From an uncultured Flavobacteriaceae bacterium (GTDB lineage: Bacteria > Bacteroidota > Bacteroidia > Flavobacteriales > Flavobacteriaceae), in contig CANNCM010000002.1 of assembly GCA_947503105.1 (NCBI GenBank), positions 205,546-269,545 of the forward strand: a DNA stretch of 64,000 bases, written 5' to 3'. Position numbers and translations under genes: made by a program. This document shows, in pieces, positions 35,950 through 45,580 of the stretch (its first letter is position 1; each line of letters opens with the position of its first letter). The notes below the pieces were generated by a model. That model ran no database searches and had not been told where the DNA came from. It saw only the letters and a list, made by a program, of their open reading frames with translations.

Positions 35950-38283
35950 ATGAAAGTGGAAACCTATCTAGAACAACTCAACGACGCACAACTTGCACCA
36001 ACCCTACAGATGGATGGACCAATGATTGTGATTGCTGGTGCAGGCTCTGGAAAAACACGAGTGTTGACGTTTCGAATTGCTTATTTGATGAGCAAAGGGG
36101 TTGATCCCTTTAATATTTTGGCACTTACATTTACCAATAAGGCAGCTCGAGAAATGAAATCTAGAATTGCCTCCATCGTGGGCGATAGCGAAGCCAAAAA
36201 TTTGTGGATGGGAACATTTCACTCTGTTTTTGCCAAAATTTTACGCTTTGAAGCTGAAAAACTGGGCTATCCGTCAAACTTTACAATCTACGATACACAA
36301 GATTCTCAACGCCTAATTTCATCAATTATTAAAGAAATGAAATTGGATAAAGATGTGTATAAATATAAACAAATCCACTCTCGAATATCATCCTACAAAA
36401 ACAGCTTAATTACAGTTCGTGCCTATTTTCAAAATCCAGAACTTGTTGAAGCCGATACAATGGCGAAACGTCCTCAGTTGGGTGCTATTTACAAAGCGTA
36501 CGTCGATAGATGTTTCAAAGCTGGGGCTATGGATTTTGATGATTTATTATTGAAAACCAACGAGTTACTCACAAGATTTCCAGAAGTCTTAGCCAAATAC
36601 CAAAACCGTTTTCGCTATATTTTAGTTGATGAGTATCAAGATACAAACCACTCGCAATATCTCATTGTCCGTGCCTTGTCCGACCGCTTTCAAAATATTT
36701 GTGTTGTTGGTGATGATGCGCAAAGTATATATGCATTTCGTGGAGCAAATATCAATAATATTTTAAATTTCCAAAAAGATTATGATAATGTGAAACTCTA
36801 CCGATTGGAACAAAATTACCGTTCTACAAAAAATATCGTTAATGCGGCAAATTCCATTATTGATAAAAATCAAACTAAACTGGATAAAGTGGTTTGGACT
36901 GCCAATGGAGAGGGACAAAAAATTGTTGTCAACAGAGCCTTGACTGACGGTGACGAGGGGCGCTATGTGGCAAGTTCCATCTTTGAAAATAAGATGAAAA
37001 ATCAAGCAAAAGATGCTGATTTTGCGGTGCTTTACAGAACAAATGCACAATCTAGAGCCATAGAAGATGCACTTAGAAAACGAGGTATTCCATATCGAAT
37101 ATATGGAGGGCTTTCATTTTACCAGCGCAAAGAAATTAAAGACGTTTTGGCCTATTTGCGATTGATTATCAATCCCGCCGATGAAGAAGCACTAAAACGT
37201 GTTATCAATTTTCCAGCACGCGGCATTGGTCAAACGTCTATAGATCGACTTATTGTTGCTGCCAATGCTGCTAACACCACTATTTTTGACATTCTTAAGC
37301 ATATTAATAGCCATGATATCAATCTAAATTCAGGTATCAAAAACAAACTGTCAAACTTTTGTACAATGATCGAGAGTTTTCAAGTGATGAACCAAGGTGC
37401 AAATGCTTTTGAACTTGCAGAACATGTGTGTAGAGTTAGCGGTCTGATCAAAGAATTTAAAAAAGATGGTACTCCTGAGGGAGTTACCCGTATGGAAAAT
37501 ATTGAAGAGCTTTTGAATGGTATTAAAGATTTTGTTGAAGGCCAACGCGAACTGGCAGATTCTACAGGTTCTTTGGTGGAGTTTTTGGAAGATGTGGCTC
37601 TTGCTACCGATTTGGATAACGAGCAAAGTGGAGATGATGATAAAGTTGCACTGATGACCATTCATTTGGCAAAAGGATTGGAATTTCCATATGTATATAT
37701 TGTTGGATTAGAAGAAGATTTATTCCCTAGTGCAATGAGTATGAATACAAGAAGCGAATTAGAAGAAGAACGACGTTTATTTTATGTGGCTGTGACACGT
37801 GCAGAAAAACAAGTTTATCTTACTTATGCCCTATCGCGCTACAGATGGGGAAAACTTATAGATGCAGAACCTAGCCGCTTTATAGAAGAAATCGATGAAC
37901 AATATCTAGACATCACAACACCCAAAGAAGAACGGCGTTTCAACCCCATGCTAAGCGCCGATATTTTTGGTGATGTTCCACAGTCGGAAGTACGTTATAA
38001 AAAACCTTCTTTTTCGAAACCAAAACCAAAGAAAAAACCTATTCAACAAGTTCCAAGAGTTACCCCCAAAAATTTAAAAAAAATTTCAAATACAAGCAGT
38101 AATACAAATTTGTTTGATAGTAAATTAACGGTGGGTAATGTTGTAAATCATCAACGGTTTGGAACTGGTGAAGTTCTAAAAATTGAAGGTAAAGGAGCAG
38201 ATTTAAAAGCTGAGATTAAATTTTCTACTGCAGGAGTGAAAAAATTACTTTTACGGTTTGCAAAACTCGAAATTATCTCATAG
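35950..38283 (+). CDS. pcrA: UvrD/PcrA-type ATP-dependent DNA helicase
   Basis: Superfamily 1A 3'-5' helicase for repair and for removing proteins from DNA. The protein is 777 residues. The Q motif and Walker A (IAGAGSGKTRVLTFRI) are near residue 28, LALTFTNKAAREMK near 57, and the DExx box ILVDEYQDTN near 224. Further motifs are GDDAQSIYAFRGA near 255, MTIHLAKGLEFPYVYIVG near 570, and VAVTRAEKQVYL near 615. The C-terminal Tudor-like tail (VGNVVNHQRFGTGEVL) is a PcrA feature. It is 5 bp ahead of the YciO/Sua5 gene and begins a likely operon with uvrA. Confidence 0.96.
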   Translation: MKVETYLEQLNDAQLAPTLQMDGPMIVIAGAGSGKTRVLTFRIAYLMSKGVDPFNILALTFTNKAAREMKSRIASIVGDSEAKNLWMGTFHSVFAKILRFEAEKLGYPSNFTIYDTQDSQRLISSIIKEMKLDKDVYKYKQIHSRISSYKNSLITVRAYFQNPELVEADTMAKRPQLGAIYKAYVDRCFKAGAMDFDDLLLKTNELLTRFPEVLAKYQNRFRYILVDEYQDTNHSQYLIVRALSDRFQNICVVGDDAQSIYAFRGANINNILNFQKDYDNVKLYRLEQNYRSTKNIVNAANSIIDKNQTKLDKVVWTANGEGQKIVVNRALTDGDEGRYVASSIFENKMKNQAKDADFAVLYRTNAQSRAIEDALRKRGIPYRIYGGLSFYQRKEIKDVLAYLRLIINPADEEALKRVINFPARGIGQTSIDRLIVAANAANTTIFDILKHINSHDINLNSGIKNKLSNFCTMIESFQVMNQGANAFELAEHVCRVSGLIKEFKKDGTPEGVTRMENIEELLNGIKDFVEGQRELADSTGSLVEFLEDVALATDLDNEQSGDDDKVALMTIHLAKGLEFPYVYIVGLEEDLFPSAMSMNTRSELEEERRLFYVAVTRAEKQVYLTYALSRYRWGKLIDAEPSRFIEEIDEQYLDITTPKEERRFNPMLSADIFGDVPQSEVRYKKPSFSKPKPKKKPIQQVPRVTPKNLKKISNTSSNTNLFDSKLTVGNVVNHQRFGTGEVLKIEGKGADLKAEIKFSTAGVKKLLLRFAKLEIIS

Positions 38284-38288
38284 TTGTT

Positions 38289-38909
38289 ATGGCCGAATTA
38301 TTAAAGTTATATTCAGAAAACCCACATCCAAGAACATTGGATAAAGTTGTGAATGCCCTAAAACGTGGCGGATTGGTGATCTATCCCACTGATACCGTAT
38401 ATGCCCTAGGGTGCGATGTAAATAACATTAAAGCTATAGAACGCATTGCACGAATTAAAGGGGTAAAACTTGAACACACAAAATTTTCGTTTATTTGTCA
38501 CGATTTAAGTCATTTGAGCGATTATACCGCCCAACTTGACTCTGTGACATTCAAACGCTTAAAACGCTATTTTCCAGGACCGTACACATTTATTTTACCG
38601 AGTAATAAAGCGCTTCCTCATCCTTTTAAAAAAAGAAAAACTGTAGGCATACGCATTCCAGATCATCCAATTGCTCTAGAGCTTGTCAAACGTTTAGGCA
38701 ATCCAATTGTTTCAACCTCTATCCATGACGACGATGATATTATAGAATACACCACAGATCCAGAGTTGATATTTGAAAAATGGCAAAAATTGGCCGATAT
38801 CGTCATCGATAATGGCTTTGGAGGAAATAAGGCTTCAACTGTGGTTGATCTAACAAAAGAACCCGCCGAGCTTGTTCGAGAGGGAAAAGGAGATGTTGAT
38901 TTTTTATAA
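38289..38909 (+). CDS. YciO/TsaC/Sua5-family threonylcarbamoyl-AMP synthase-like protein
   Basis: A 206-residue YrdC-fold protein. IYPTDTVYALGCD near residue 31 and FPGPYTFILPSNKAL near 95 are family motifs, as are VGIRIPDHPIALEL and STSIHDDDD. It lacks the C-terminal Sua5 domain and resembles E. coli YciO more than TsaC. It may therefore not be the main enzyme for t6A37 tRNA modification. It sits between the PcrA-like helicase (5 bp) and uvrA (6 bp), an operon position that does not explain its role. Confidence 0.88.
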   Translation: MAELLKLYSENPHPRTLDKVVNALKRGGLVIYPTDTVYALGCDVNNIKAIERIARIKGVKLEHTKFSFICHDLSHLSDYTAQLDSVTFKRLKRYFPGPYTFILPSNKALPHPFKKRKTVGIRIPDHPIALELVKRLGNPIVSTSIHDDDDIIEYTTDPELIFEKWQKLADIVIDNGFGGNKASTVVDLTKEPAELVREGKGDVDFL

Positions 38910-38915
38910 TACCAA

Positions 38916-41762
38916 ATGACAAAATTAAAAACCACTACATTTGAAGAGTTTATAGAAGTTAAAGGTGCACGTGCGCACAATTTAAAAGATATTGATGTCA
39001 ATATTCCGAGAGATCAACTTGTTGTTATTACCGGTTTGTCTGGAAGTGGTAAGTCATCTTTAGCATTTGACACTATTTATGCCGAAGGACAACGGCGCTA
39101 TATTGAAACGTTTTCGGCATACGCACGACAGTTTTTGGGATCTTTGGAACGTCCAGATGTGGACAAAATAGATGGCCTCTCGCCTGTTATTGCCATCGAA
39201 CAAAAAACAACAAGTAAGTCACCACGATCTACTGTGGGTACCATTACCGAAGTGTACGATTTTTTACGATTATTGTTTGCTCGTGCTGCTGATGCGTACA
39301 GCTATAACACCGACGAAAAAATGGTAAGTTATAGCAATGATCAAATTAAAACATTGATTGGCACCTCTTTTGACGGAAAACGCATTTCAATTTTAGCACC
39401 TGTTGTTCGTTCACGAAAAGGCCATTATCGCGAACTTTTTGAGCAAATCGCAAAACAAGGATTTGTAAAAGTCAGAGTTGATGGTGTCATCGTTGACATT
39501 ACACCAGGAATGCGACTTGATCGTTATAAAACACATGATATCGAAATTGTCATTGATCGTCTTAAGGTTGATGAAAAAACCTTAGCAACAAACCGTCTTG
39601 ATGAAAGTATCAATACAGCAATGGATCACGGCGACAAGATGGTGATGATTTTTGAACATGAAGGAAAAACAATACGCTATTTTAGTGGGAATTTGATGTG
39701 TCCAACTTCTGGAATTTCCTATCCAAATCCAGAGCCCAACAATTTTTCTTTCAATTCGCCAAAAGGTGCCTGTCCAGATTGTAATGGCATTGGTAGTTTG
39801 TATAAAGTTAATGCTCAAAAAATCATTCCAGATTCAAAATTATCTATAAAAAACGGCGGACTAGCCCCACAAGGGCCACAAAAAAATTCTTGGATTTTCA
39901 AACAGCTAGAGCTTATTGCTCAACGTTTTAAATTCAGTCTTTCAGATCCGATCAACAAAATACCCAAAGAAGCATTAGATGTTATACTTTATGGCGGAAA
40001 GGAACAGTTTACGGTCGAGAGCAAGACACTGGGCGTTTCTAGAGCATATAATATTGATTTTGATGGAATAGCAAACTTTTTGGAACATCAATATAAAACC
40101 ACCGATTCTAGTTCTATCAAACGTTGGGCAAAAGGATATATGGACAATATTGTATGTCCGACTTGTTCTGGCTCACGACTAAAAAAGGAAGCACTATATT
40201 TCAAAATCAATGCTAAAAATATAGCTGAGCTGGCTGCATTAGACATCAACGAATTAGCACTTTGGTTTAAAGAATTACCAAAAAATCTTTCCGAAAAACA
40301 AAAAGCAATTGCACAAGAAATCATAAAAGAAATAAGCACACGGTTGCAATTTTTACTTGATGTTGGATTAGATTATTTAGCTCTAAACAGAAGTTCAAAA
40401 TCGCTTTCTGGTGGCGAAGCGCAACGGATTCGATTGGCAACACAAATTGGCTCTGAACTCGTTGGTGTGTTGTATATTTTGGATGAACCAAGCATTGGTT
40501 TGCATCAAAGGGATAATCAAAAATTGATTCAATCGTTGAAAACACTTCGTGATGTAGGCAATTCTGTTGTAGTGGTAGAACATGATAAAGATATGATAGA
40601 ACAAGCCGATCATATTATAGATATTGGTCCAAGAGCAGGGAAATTTGGCGGTGAAATTATCAGTCAAGGAGCGCCTTCACATTTGCAAAATGCCAATACC
40701 ATTACGGCTCAGTATTTACGCAATGAAAAAGTTATAGAAATCCCAAAAAAACGCCGTAAAGGGAATGGTAAATGGCTTGAACTTAAAGGGTGTAAAGGCA
40801 ATAATCTAAAAAATATTTCCATTAAAATTCCTCTCGGAAAAATGGTAGGAATTAGTGGCGTTTCAGGAAGTGGAAAATCATCATTGATCAACGAAACCTT
40901 GTATCCTATATTAAACAATTATTATTTTAATGGAGTAAAAGAACCCCTGCCCTACAAGACTATAAAAGGTTTGGAACATTTGGACAAAGTCATTGACATT
41001 AACCAGTCGCCCATAGGTCGGACTCCAAGGAGTAATCCTGCAACATACACGGGTGTTTTTGGAGAGATCCGAGCATTATTCGCGAAAATTCCTGAAGCAA
41101 TGATTCGCGGTTACAAACCAGGGCGATTTAGTTTTAATGTTGCTGGCGGCCGCTGTGAAACCTGTAAAGGCGGTGGCTTGCGTGTTATTGAAATGAATTT
41201 TTTACCCGATGTTTTTGTGTCTTGTGAATCGTGTATGGGTAAACGTTTTAACAGAGAAACTCTAGAAATTCGTTACAAGGGAAAATCAATAAGTGATGTA
41301 CTGAATATGACCATCAATGAGGGGGTTGATTTTTTTGAAAATATTCCAAAAATTCATCGAAAACTAAAAACAATCAAAGATGTTGGATTAGGTTATATCA
41401 CTTTGGGTCAACAAAGTACCACACTTTCAGGTGGCGAAGCACAACGTATAAAACTCGCTTCCGAATTGAGTAAACGCGACACTGGTAATACCATTTATAT
41501 TTTGGATGAACCCACAACAGGTTTGCATTTTGAAGATATTCGTGTGCTATTGGAGGTGCTCCAAAAACTTGTAAATAAAGGCAATACCGTGTTAATTATT
41601 GAACACAATCTTGATGTAATAAAAGTAGTGGATCATATAATTGATGTCGGTCCAGAAGGCGGAAAAGGTGGTGGCACCATTGTTGCTGAAGGAACACCAG
41701 AGCAAATCATAAAAAACAAAATAAGCTATACAGCCAAATATTTAAAAAAAGAATTACTTTAG
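38916..41762 (+). CDS. uvrA: Excinuclease ABC subunit A
   Basis: Damage sensor of nucleotide excision repair, which loads UvrB. The 948-residue protein has two ABC ATPase modules: Walker A GLSGSGKSSLAF near residue 39 and GVSGSGKSSLIN near 647, each with an LSGGEAQRI signature. Zinc-type cysteine pairs are present in CPDCNGIG (near 288), CPTCSGSR (near 415) and CETCKGGG/CESCMGKR (near 747-775). Length and order are as in E. coli UvrA. It is the third gene after pcrA and the YciO/Sua5 gene. UvrB and UvrC are elsewhere. Confidence 0.98.
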   Translation: MTKLKTTTFEEFIEVKGARAHNLKDIDVNIPRDQLVVITGLSGSGKSSLAFDTIYAEGQRRYIETFSAYARQFLGSLERPDVDKIDGLSPVIAIEQKTTSKSPRSTVGTITEVYDFLRLLFARAADAYSYNTDEKMVSYSNDQIKTLIGTSFDGKRISILAPVVRSRKGHYRELFEQIAKQGFVKVRVDGVIVDITPGMRLDRYKTHDIEIVIDRLKVDEKTLATNRLDESINTAMDHGDKMVMIFEHEGKTIRYFSGNLMCPTSGISYPNPEPNNFSFNSPKGACPDCNGIGSLYKVNAQKIIPDSKLSIKNGGLAPQGPQKNSWIFKQLELIAQRFKFSLSDPINKIPKEALDVILYGGKEQFTVESKTLGVSRAYNIDFDGIANFLEHQYKTTDSSSIKRWAKGYMDNIVCPTCSGSRLKKEALYFKINAKNIAELAALDINELALWFKELPKNLSEKQKAIAQEIIKEISTRLQFLLDVGLDYLALNRSSKSLSGGEAQRIRLATQIGSELVGVLYILDEPSIGLHQRDNQKLIQSLKTLRDVGNSVVVVEHDKDMIEQADHIIDIGPRAGKFGGEIISQGAPSHLQNANTITAQYLRNEKVIEIPKKRRKGNGKWLELKGCKGNNLKNISIKIPLGKMVGISGVSGSGKSSLINETLYPILNNYYFNGVKEPLPYKTIKGLEHLDKVIDINQSPIGRTPRSNPATYTGVFGEIRALFAKIPEAMIRGYKPGRFSFNVAGGRCETCKGGGLRVIEMNFLPDVFVSCESCMGKRFNRETLEIRYKGKSISDVLNMTINEGVDFFENIPKIHRKLKTIKDVGLGYITLGQQSTTLSGGEAQRIKLASELSKRDTGNTIYILDEPTTGLHFEDIRVLLEVLQKLVNKGNTVLIIEHNLDVIKVVDHIIDVGPEGGKGGGTIVAEGTPEQIIKNKISYTAKYLKKELL

Positions 41763-41870
41763 TGGGTCAAAATTGATAATGTAGAACCGCAATGACTAAA
41801 AGATCAGGAGCACAACATATTGATAATTTGGTGGTATTGATAACTACAGTAAACTAATAGACACATACAC

Positions 41871-42557
41871 ATGAAACTACAACAACATAAAAGCTGGAAC
41901 GAGATAAAAACCAATGATTCATGGGCTATTTTTAAGATCATGGGAGAATTTGTGAATGGTTTCGAGAAGATGAGTAAAATTGGTCCTTGTGTTTCTATTT
42001 TTGGTTCGGCGCGAACAAAAAGTGATGATGAAAATTATACGTTAGCTGTAGAAATAGCCAAAGCTATTGTCAATTCTGGATATGGTGTGATAACAGGTGG
42101 AGGGCCTGGCATAATGGAAGCCGGAAATAAAGGAGCAAATAGCGCAGGTGGAACTTCTGTAGGATTGAATATTGACTTGCCGTTTGAGCAACATGACAAC
42201 CCTTTTATTGACTCCGACAAAAGTCTAGATTTTGATTATTTCTTTGTGCGAAAAGTCATGTTTGTAAAATATTCTCAGGGCTTTGTTGTAATGCCCGGAG
42301 GTTTTGGAACACTCGACGAATTGTTTGAAGCGATCACTTTGATTCAAACCAATAAAATTGAAAAATTTCCTATTATCCTTGTTGGAAGCATATATTGGAA
42401 AGGACTAGTCGATTGGATTAAAAACACCCTACGTGATACCTATAAAACCATAAGCCCAGAGGATTTGGATTTGATTCATACCGTCGATACGCCAAAAGAA
42501 GTAACAGATATTCTTGACGCTTTTTACAAACAATATCAACTCAGCCCAAATTTCTAA
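41871..42557 (+). CDS. LOG-family protein (TIGR00730, nucleotide 5'-monophosphate phosphoribohydrolase-like)
   Basis: A 228-residue Rossmann-fold protein. GGGPGIMEAGNKGA near residue 76 and MPGGFGTLDELFEA near 141 (PGGxGTxxE) are the two signatures of the Lonely-guy family. Family members cleave cytokinin or other nucleoside monophosphates to free base and ribose 5-phosphate. In bacteria without cytokinins the function is likely nucleotide salvage or decay. It lies 45 bp ahead of the M1-like gene; the two may share a transcript. Confidence 0.9.
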   Translation: MKLQQHKSWNEIKTNDSWAIFKIMGEFVNGFEKMSKIGPCVSIFGSARTKSDDENYTLAVEIAKAIVNSGYGVITGGGPGIMEAGNKGANSAGGTSVGLNIDLPFEQHDNPFIDSDKSLDFDYFFVRKVMFVKYSQGFVVMPGGFGTLDELFEAITLIQTNKIEKFPIILVGSIYWKGLVDWIKNTLRDTYKTISPEDLDLIHTVDTPKEVTDILDAFYKQYQLSPNF

Positions 42558-42601
42558 TTATTATCAACGTATCAAGCCCAATAAAGATTCAAAATAAAAT
42601 C

Positions 42602-45421
42602 TTGCTCATAGTGATGCTTTTGAGCCAGTGTGTTGCTGTTTATAGTCAGCATCAAACTACTATTGATGCAAAACTTAATGCAGAAGCACACACCATCGAT
42701 ATTCAGCACGAAATTACCTACAAAAACGAATCTGAAACTTCACTATCAGAACTCTATTTTACTGATTGGGTTTCCAGTTACAGTAGCCCTACAACACCCT
42801 TGGTTAAGAAGTTTTTAAATGAATTCAACACCAACCTATATATCGCCAAAAAAAACAAGAGAGGGTTCACAACAATACATCAAATTTTAAATACGAAAAA
42901 TGAAAAATTATATTTTCATCATCTAGAAACACAAGAAGATATTCTAAAAGTTTCATTAAAATCTCCATTAGAACCCAATGCATCTGTTACGCTAAGAATG
43001 AATTACAGCATAAAAATTCAAAGTGATCGTTTTACTGATTTTGGCGTTGATAGAAAGAAAAACTACGCTCTTGAAAGCTGGTATTTGACGCCTGCTGTTT
43101 TTGATGGTTTGTCATGGAAATTGTACAGTAATCAAAATTTGGATGATATGTATGCTCCTCCGATGCACACAAAAATTTCTGTTACTATTCCAGAGCATTA
43201 TTTGGCTTATACTTCATTAAATGTAACAGAGATTGAAAACAGTAATGGCTTTAATATTTATCATTTTGAAGGCGAAAATGTCATGGAAACAAAGATGTTT
43301 TTTACGCCGAAAGAATTTAAAACATATGCTTTTGATTCACTGTCGGTAATTACAAATATCTATAATAAAAAAATAGATCCTGACAAGGAAAAAGAATATT
43401 TTGGAAGAATCACTTCTTTTTTAAATCAAAATGTCACCCCCTATCCAAAGAAAAAAATGATGCTATCCAATATAGAATTCAAAAAAAATTCACTCTATGG
43501 ATTGGCTTTTTTACCTGATATTTTATCGCCATTTTCAAAAGAATTTGAATATGAAATTTCAATAGCTGAAAATGTTATCAAGAAATATTTGAATGAGGTT
43601 TTAGTTGTTGATTCTAGAAACGAATATTGGCTAAAAAGTGGTTTTGAGCTTTTACTTTTAATTAAATACATAGACACCTACTATCCAGAACAGAGACTTT
43701 TAGGGAAATTAGCAAAAGTTTGGGGGGTTCGATCTTTTAATTTTTCAAAATTAGACTATGCCGAGCAATACCGATTGACATATTATCAGATGATGCGTAC
43801 AGGACGCGATCAGGCCTTAAACACAAAACGAGAAGATTTGATAAATTTTAATCAACGTCATTCTGCAAAATTTAAAGCTGGAATCGGGTTATTATATTTA
43901 AAGTCTTACTTGGAAGAAAAAAACGAGCTAAAATGGTTAAAAGAGTTTATTGAACACCATCAATTTAAACGGACAACAACAGCGAATTTTCAAACATATT
44001 TAGGCCAAATAACAGAAAAAAATACAGACTGGTTTTTCAAAGATTTTGTATCCAACGCCTATAGTTCGGATTATAAAATTACAAAAGCACATAAAGAAAA
44101 AGATTCAATTTATTTTTCAGTTAAAAATTTAAAGAAAGGCGCATATCCTATTACAGTATCAACATTAAAAAATGGAGAAGAAATTTCGAATCAATGGTTA
44201 GAAGGATTTACTTCGGAACAAAAATTTTCAATTCCAAATAATGGAGCAGATCAGCTGGTTTTGAATTACAAGCATAGCACACCAGAATTTAATAGGCGAA
44301 ACAATTGGAAAACACTCAACAAAGGAAGTTTGTTGAATAAGCCATTACAATTACGCTTTTTGAGAGATGTTGAAGATCCAGCAAAAAGTCAAATTTATGT
44401 TATTCCAATAGCAGAGTTTCAAAATATTTACGATGGTTTGAAAGTGGGGCTAAATTTCAATAACAGGGGGCTTCTCGCAAAGCCATTTCTTTATGCTTTT
44501 GCACCTGTATATGGCACAGAATCTAAAACCATAACTGGGTTTGGAAAACTTGTTTACAATGCATTTTATGAAGATGGAAAATTATACAATACCATGTTTG
44601 GAATAACAGTTGATCGTTCTAGTTTTGATTATGGTGCATTTATGACAAAAATACAACCCTATATTCAGTTCAAATTTAGAACACCAAAAGACCTGAGATC
44701 AAATGCTTTACAGAAGTTGACACTGCGATATATTAGCATTCAAAAAGACAACTCAAGAAGTTTTACCGACGAAAACACGATTCCGCCCTACAATGTGTTT
44801 AATGTGCGTTATTCGGATATTAATAACAATATTCACCAATTTAAAAATTGGTTTGTTGATCTTCAATTATCAAATGATTTTGGAAAACTTAATATGAGTT
44901 ATGAGATTCGGAAAAGAACACCAAAAGATCGGCATTACAATTTGAGATTTTTTGCTGGTACTTTTCTTTATAATTCACTACCAACAGGCGAAAACAATTT
45001 TGATTTTGCACTCGATCGTCCAACAGACTATTTGTTTGAGTATAACTACATCGGCCAGTCTGAATCTTCTGGAATATTATCGCAACAACTTATTATTGCA
45101 GATGGGGGGTTCAAATCCAAAACAGAACCAGGGTTTGCCAACCAATGGCTCACCACCATGAATGCCAGTGCTTCAATTTGGCGCTATGTGCAAGCTTATG
45201 GTGATATTGGAGTGGTAAAAAACAAATTCAAAAGTCCATTTTTTGCATATGATGCTGGAATTCGACTGGATTTAATTACCGATTATTTTGAAATGTATTT
45301 CCCTGTTTATTCAAATCTAGGATGGGAAATAGCTCAAGAAAAATATCCACAAAAAATCCGTTTTGTATTCACAACAGATATTTCTAAACTTTCAAGTTTA
45401 TTGACAAGAAGATGGTTTTAA
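42602..45421 (+). CDS. M1-peptidase-like protein without a zinc site, C-terminal beta-barrel-like region
   Basis: A large exported protein, 939 residues from TTG 42602. Residues 20-450 follow the order of an M1 (gluzincin) aminopeptidase. No HExxH occurs anywhere, and no GxMEN loop is seen (LYGLAFLPDIL at 298-308). The region that should hold the zinc site reads IAENVIKKYL...EYWLKSGF at 321-348, where active enzymes have HExxHxW and WLNEGF. After a beta-sandwich segment, residues ~570-939 are rich in alternating hydrophobic/aromatic strands and end in RRWF, which suggests an outer-membrane beta-barrel. It is probably a pseudo-peptidase used for binding. The start is unsettled: no ATG stands upstream in frame, and an ATA at 42581 would give a better signal peptide. 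Confidence 0.72.
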   Translation: MLIVMLLSQCVAVYSQHQTTIDAKLNAEAHTIDIQHEITYKNESETSLSELYFTDWVSSYSSPTTPLVKKFLNEFNTNLYIAKKNKRGFTTIHQILNTKNEKLYFHHLETQEDILKVSLKSPLEPNASVTLRMNYSIKIQSDRFTDFGVDRKKNYALESWYLTPAVFDGLSWKLYSNQNLDDMYAPPMHTKISVTIPEHYLAYTSLNVTEIENSNGFNIYHFEGENVMETKMFFTPKEFKTYAFDSLSVITNIYNKKIDPDKEKEYFGRITSFLNQNVTPYPKKKMMLSNIEFKKNSLYGLAFLPDILSPFSKEFEYEISIAENVIKKYLNEVLVVDSRNEYWLKSGFELLLLIKYIDTYYPEQRLLGKLAKVWGVRSFNFSKLDYAEQYRLTYYQMMRTGRDQALNTKREDLINFNQRHSAKFKAGIGLLYLKSYLEEKNELKWLKEFIEHHQFKRTTTANFQTYLGQITEKNTDWFFKDFVSNAYSSDYKITKAHKEKDSIYFSVKNLKKGAYPITVSTLKNGEEISNQWLEGFTSEQKFSIPNNGADQLVLNYKHSTPEFNRRNNWKTLNKGSLLNKPLQLRFLRDVEDPAKSQIYVIPIAEFQNIYDGLKVGLNFNNRGLLAKPFLYAFAPVYGTESKTITGFGKLVYNAFYEDGKLYNTMFGITVDRSSFDYGAFMTKIQPYIQFKFRTPKDLRSNALQKLTLRYISIQKDNSRSFTDENTIPPYNVFNVRYSDINNNIHQFKNWFVDLQLSNDFGKLNMSYEIRKRTPKDRHYNLRFFAGTFLYNSLPTGENNFDFALDRPTDYLFEYNYIGQSESSGILSQQLIIADGGFKSKTEPGFANQWLTTMNASASIWRYVQAYGDIGVVKNKFKSPFFAYDAGIRLDLITDYFEMYFPVYSNLGWEIAQEKYPQKIRFVFTTDISKLSSLLTRRWF

Positions 45422-45531
45422 TTATTAAAGATATCTAACTAAAAAATTATTTTTAATAAAAACTCCTCAATAATTCCGCTAAATATCATCATTTTATTGT
45501 TTTTTTTTTATGTTTTTAACACTGTTTGGCA

Positions 45532-45562
45532 TTGACTTATATGCTTATAATTTCTATATTTG
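45532..45562 (+). promoter_or_regulatory. Promoter of the 2-oxoacid dehydrogenase E1 gene
   Basis: TTG (45532-45534), N20, TATATTTG (45555-45562): an exact match to the Bacteroidota sigma-ABfr pattern. It is 18 nt before the ATG, so the 5' UTR would be only about 10 nt. Confidence 0.65.
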
Positions 45563-45580
45563 CACAAAATTTAACCACCA

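Noticed and set aside
37351-37665. Antisense frames in the PcrA-like helicase gene
   Set aside because: Two overlapping minus-strand frames exist, but both fall inside a conserved helicase and show no independent features.
42602-42616. Frameshift or pseudogene at the start of the M1-like gene
   Set aside because: The 939-codon frame is intact and ends normally. The start codon is uncertain, but decay of the gene is not shown.
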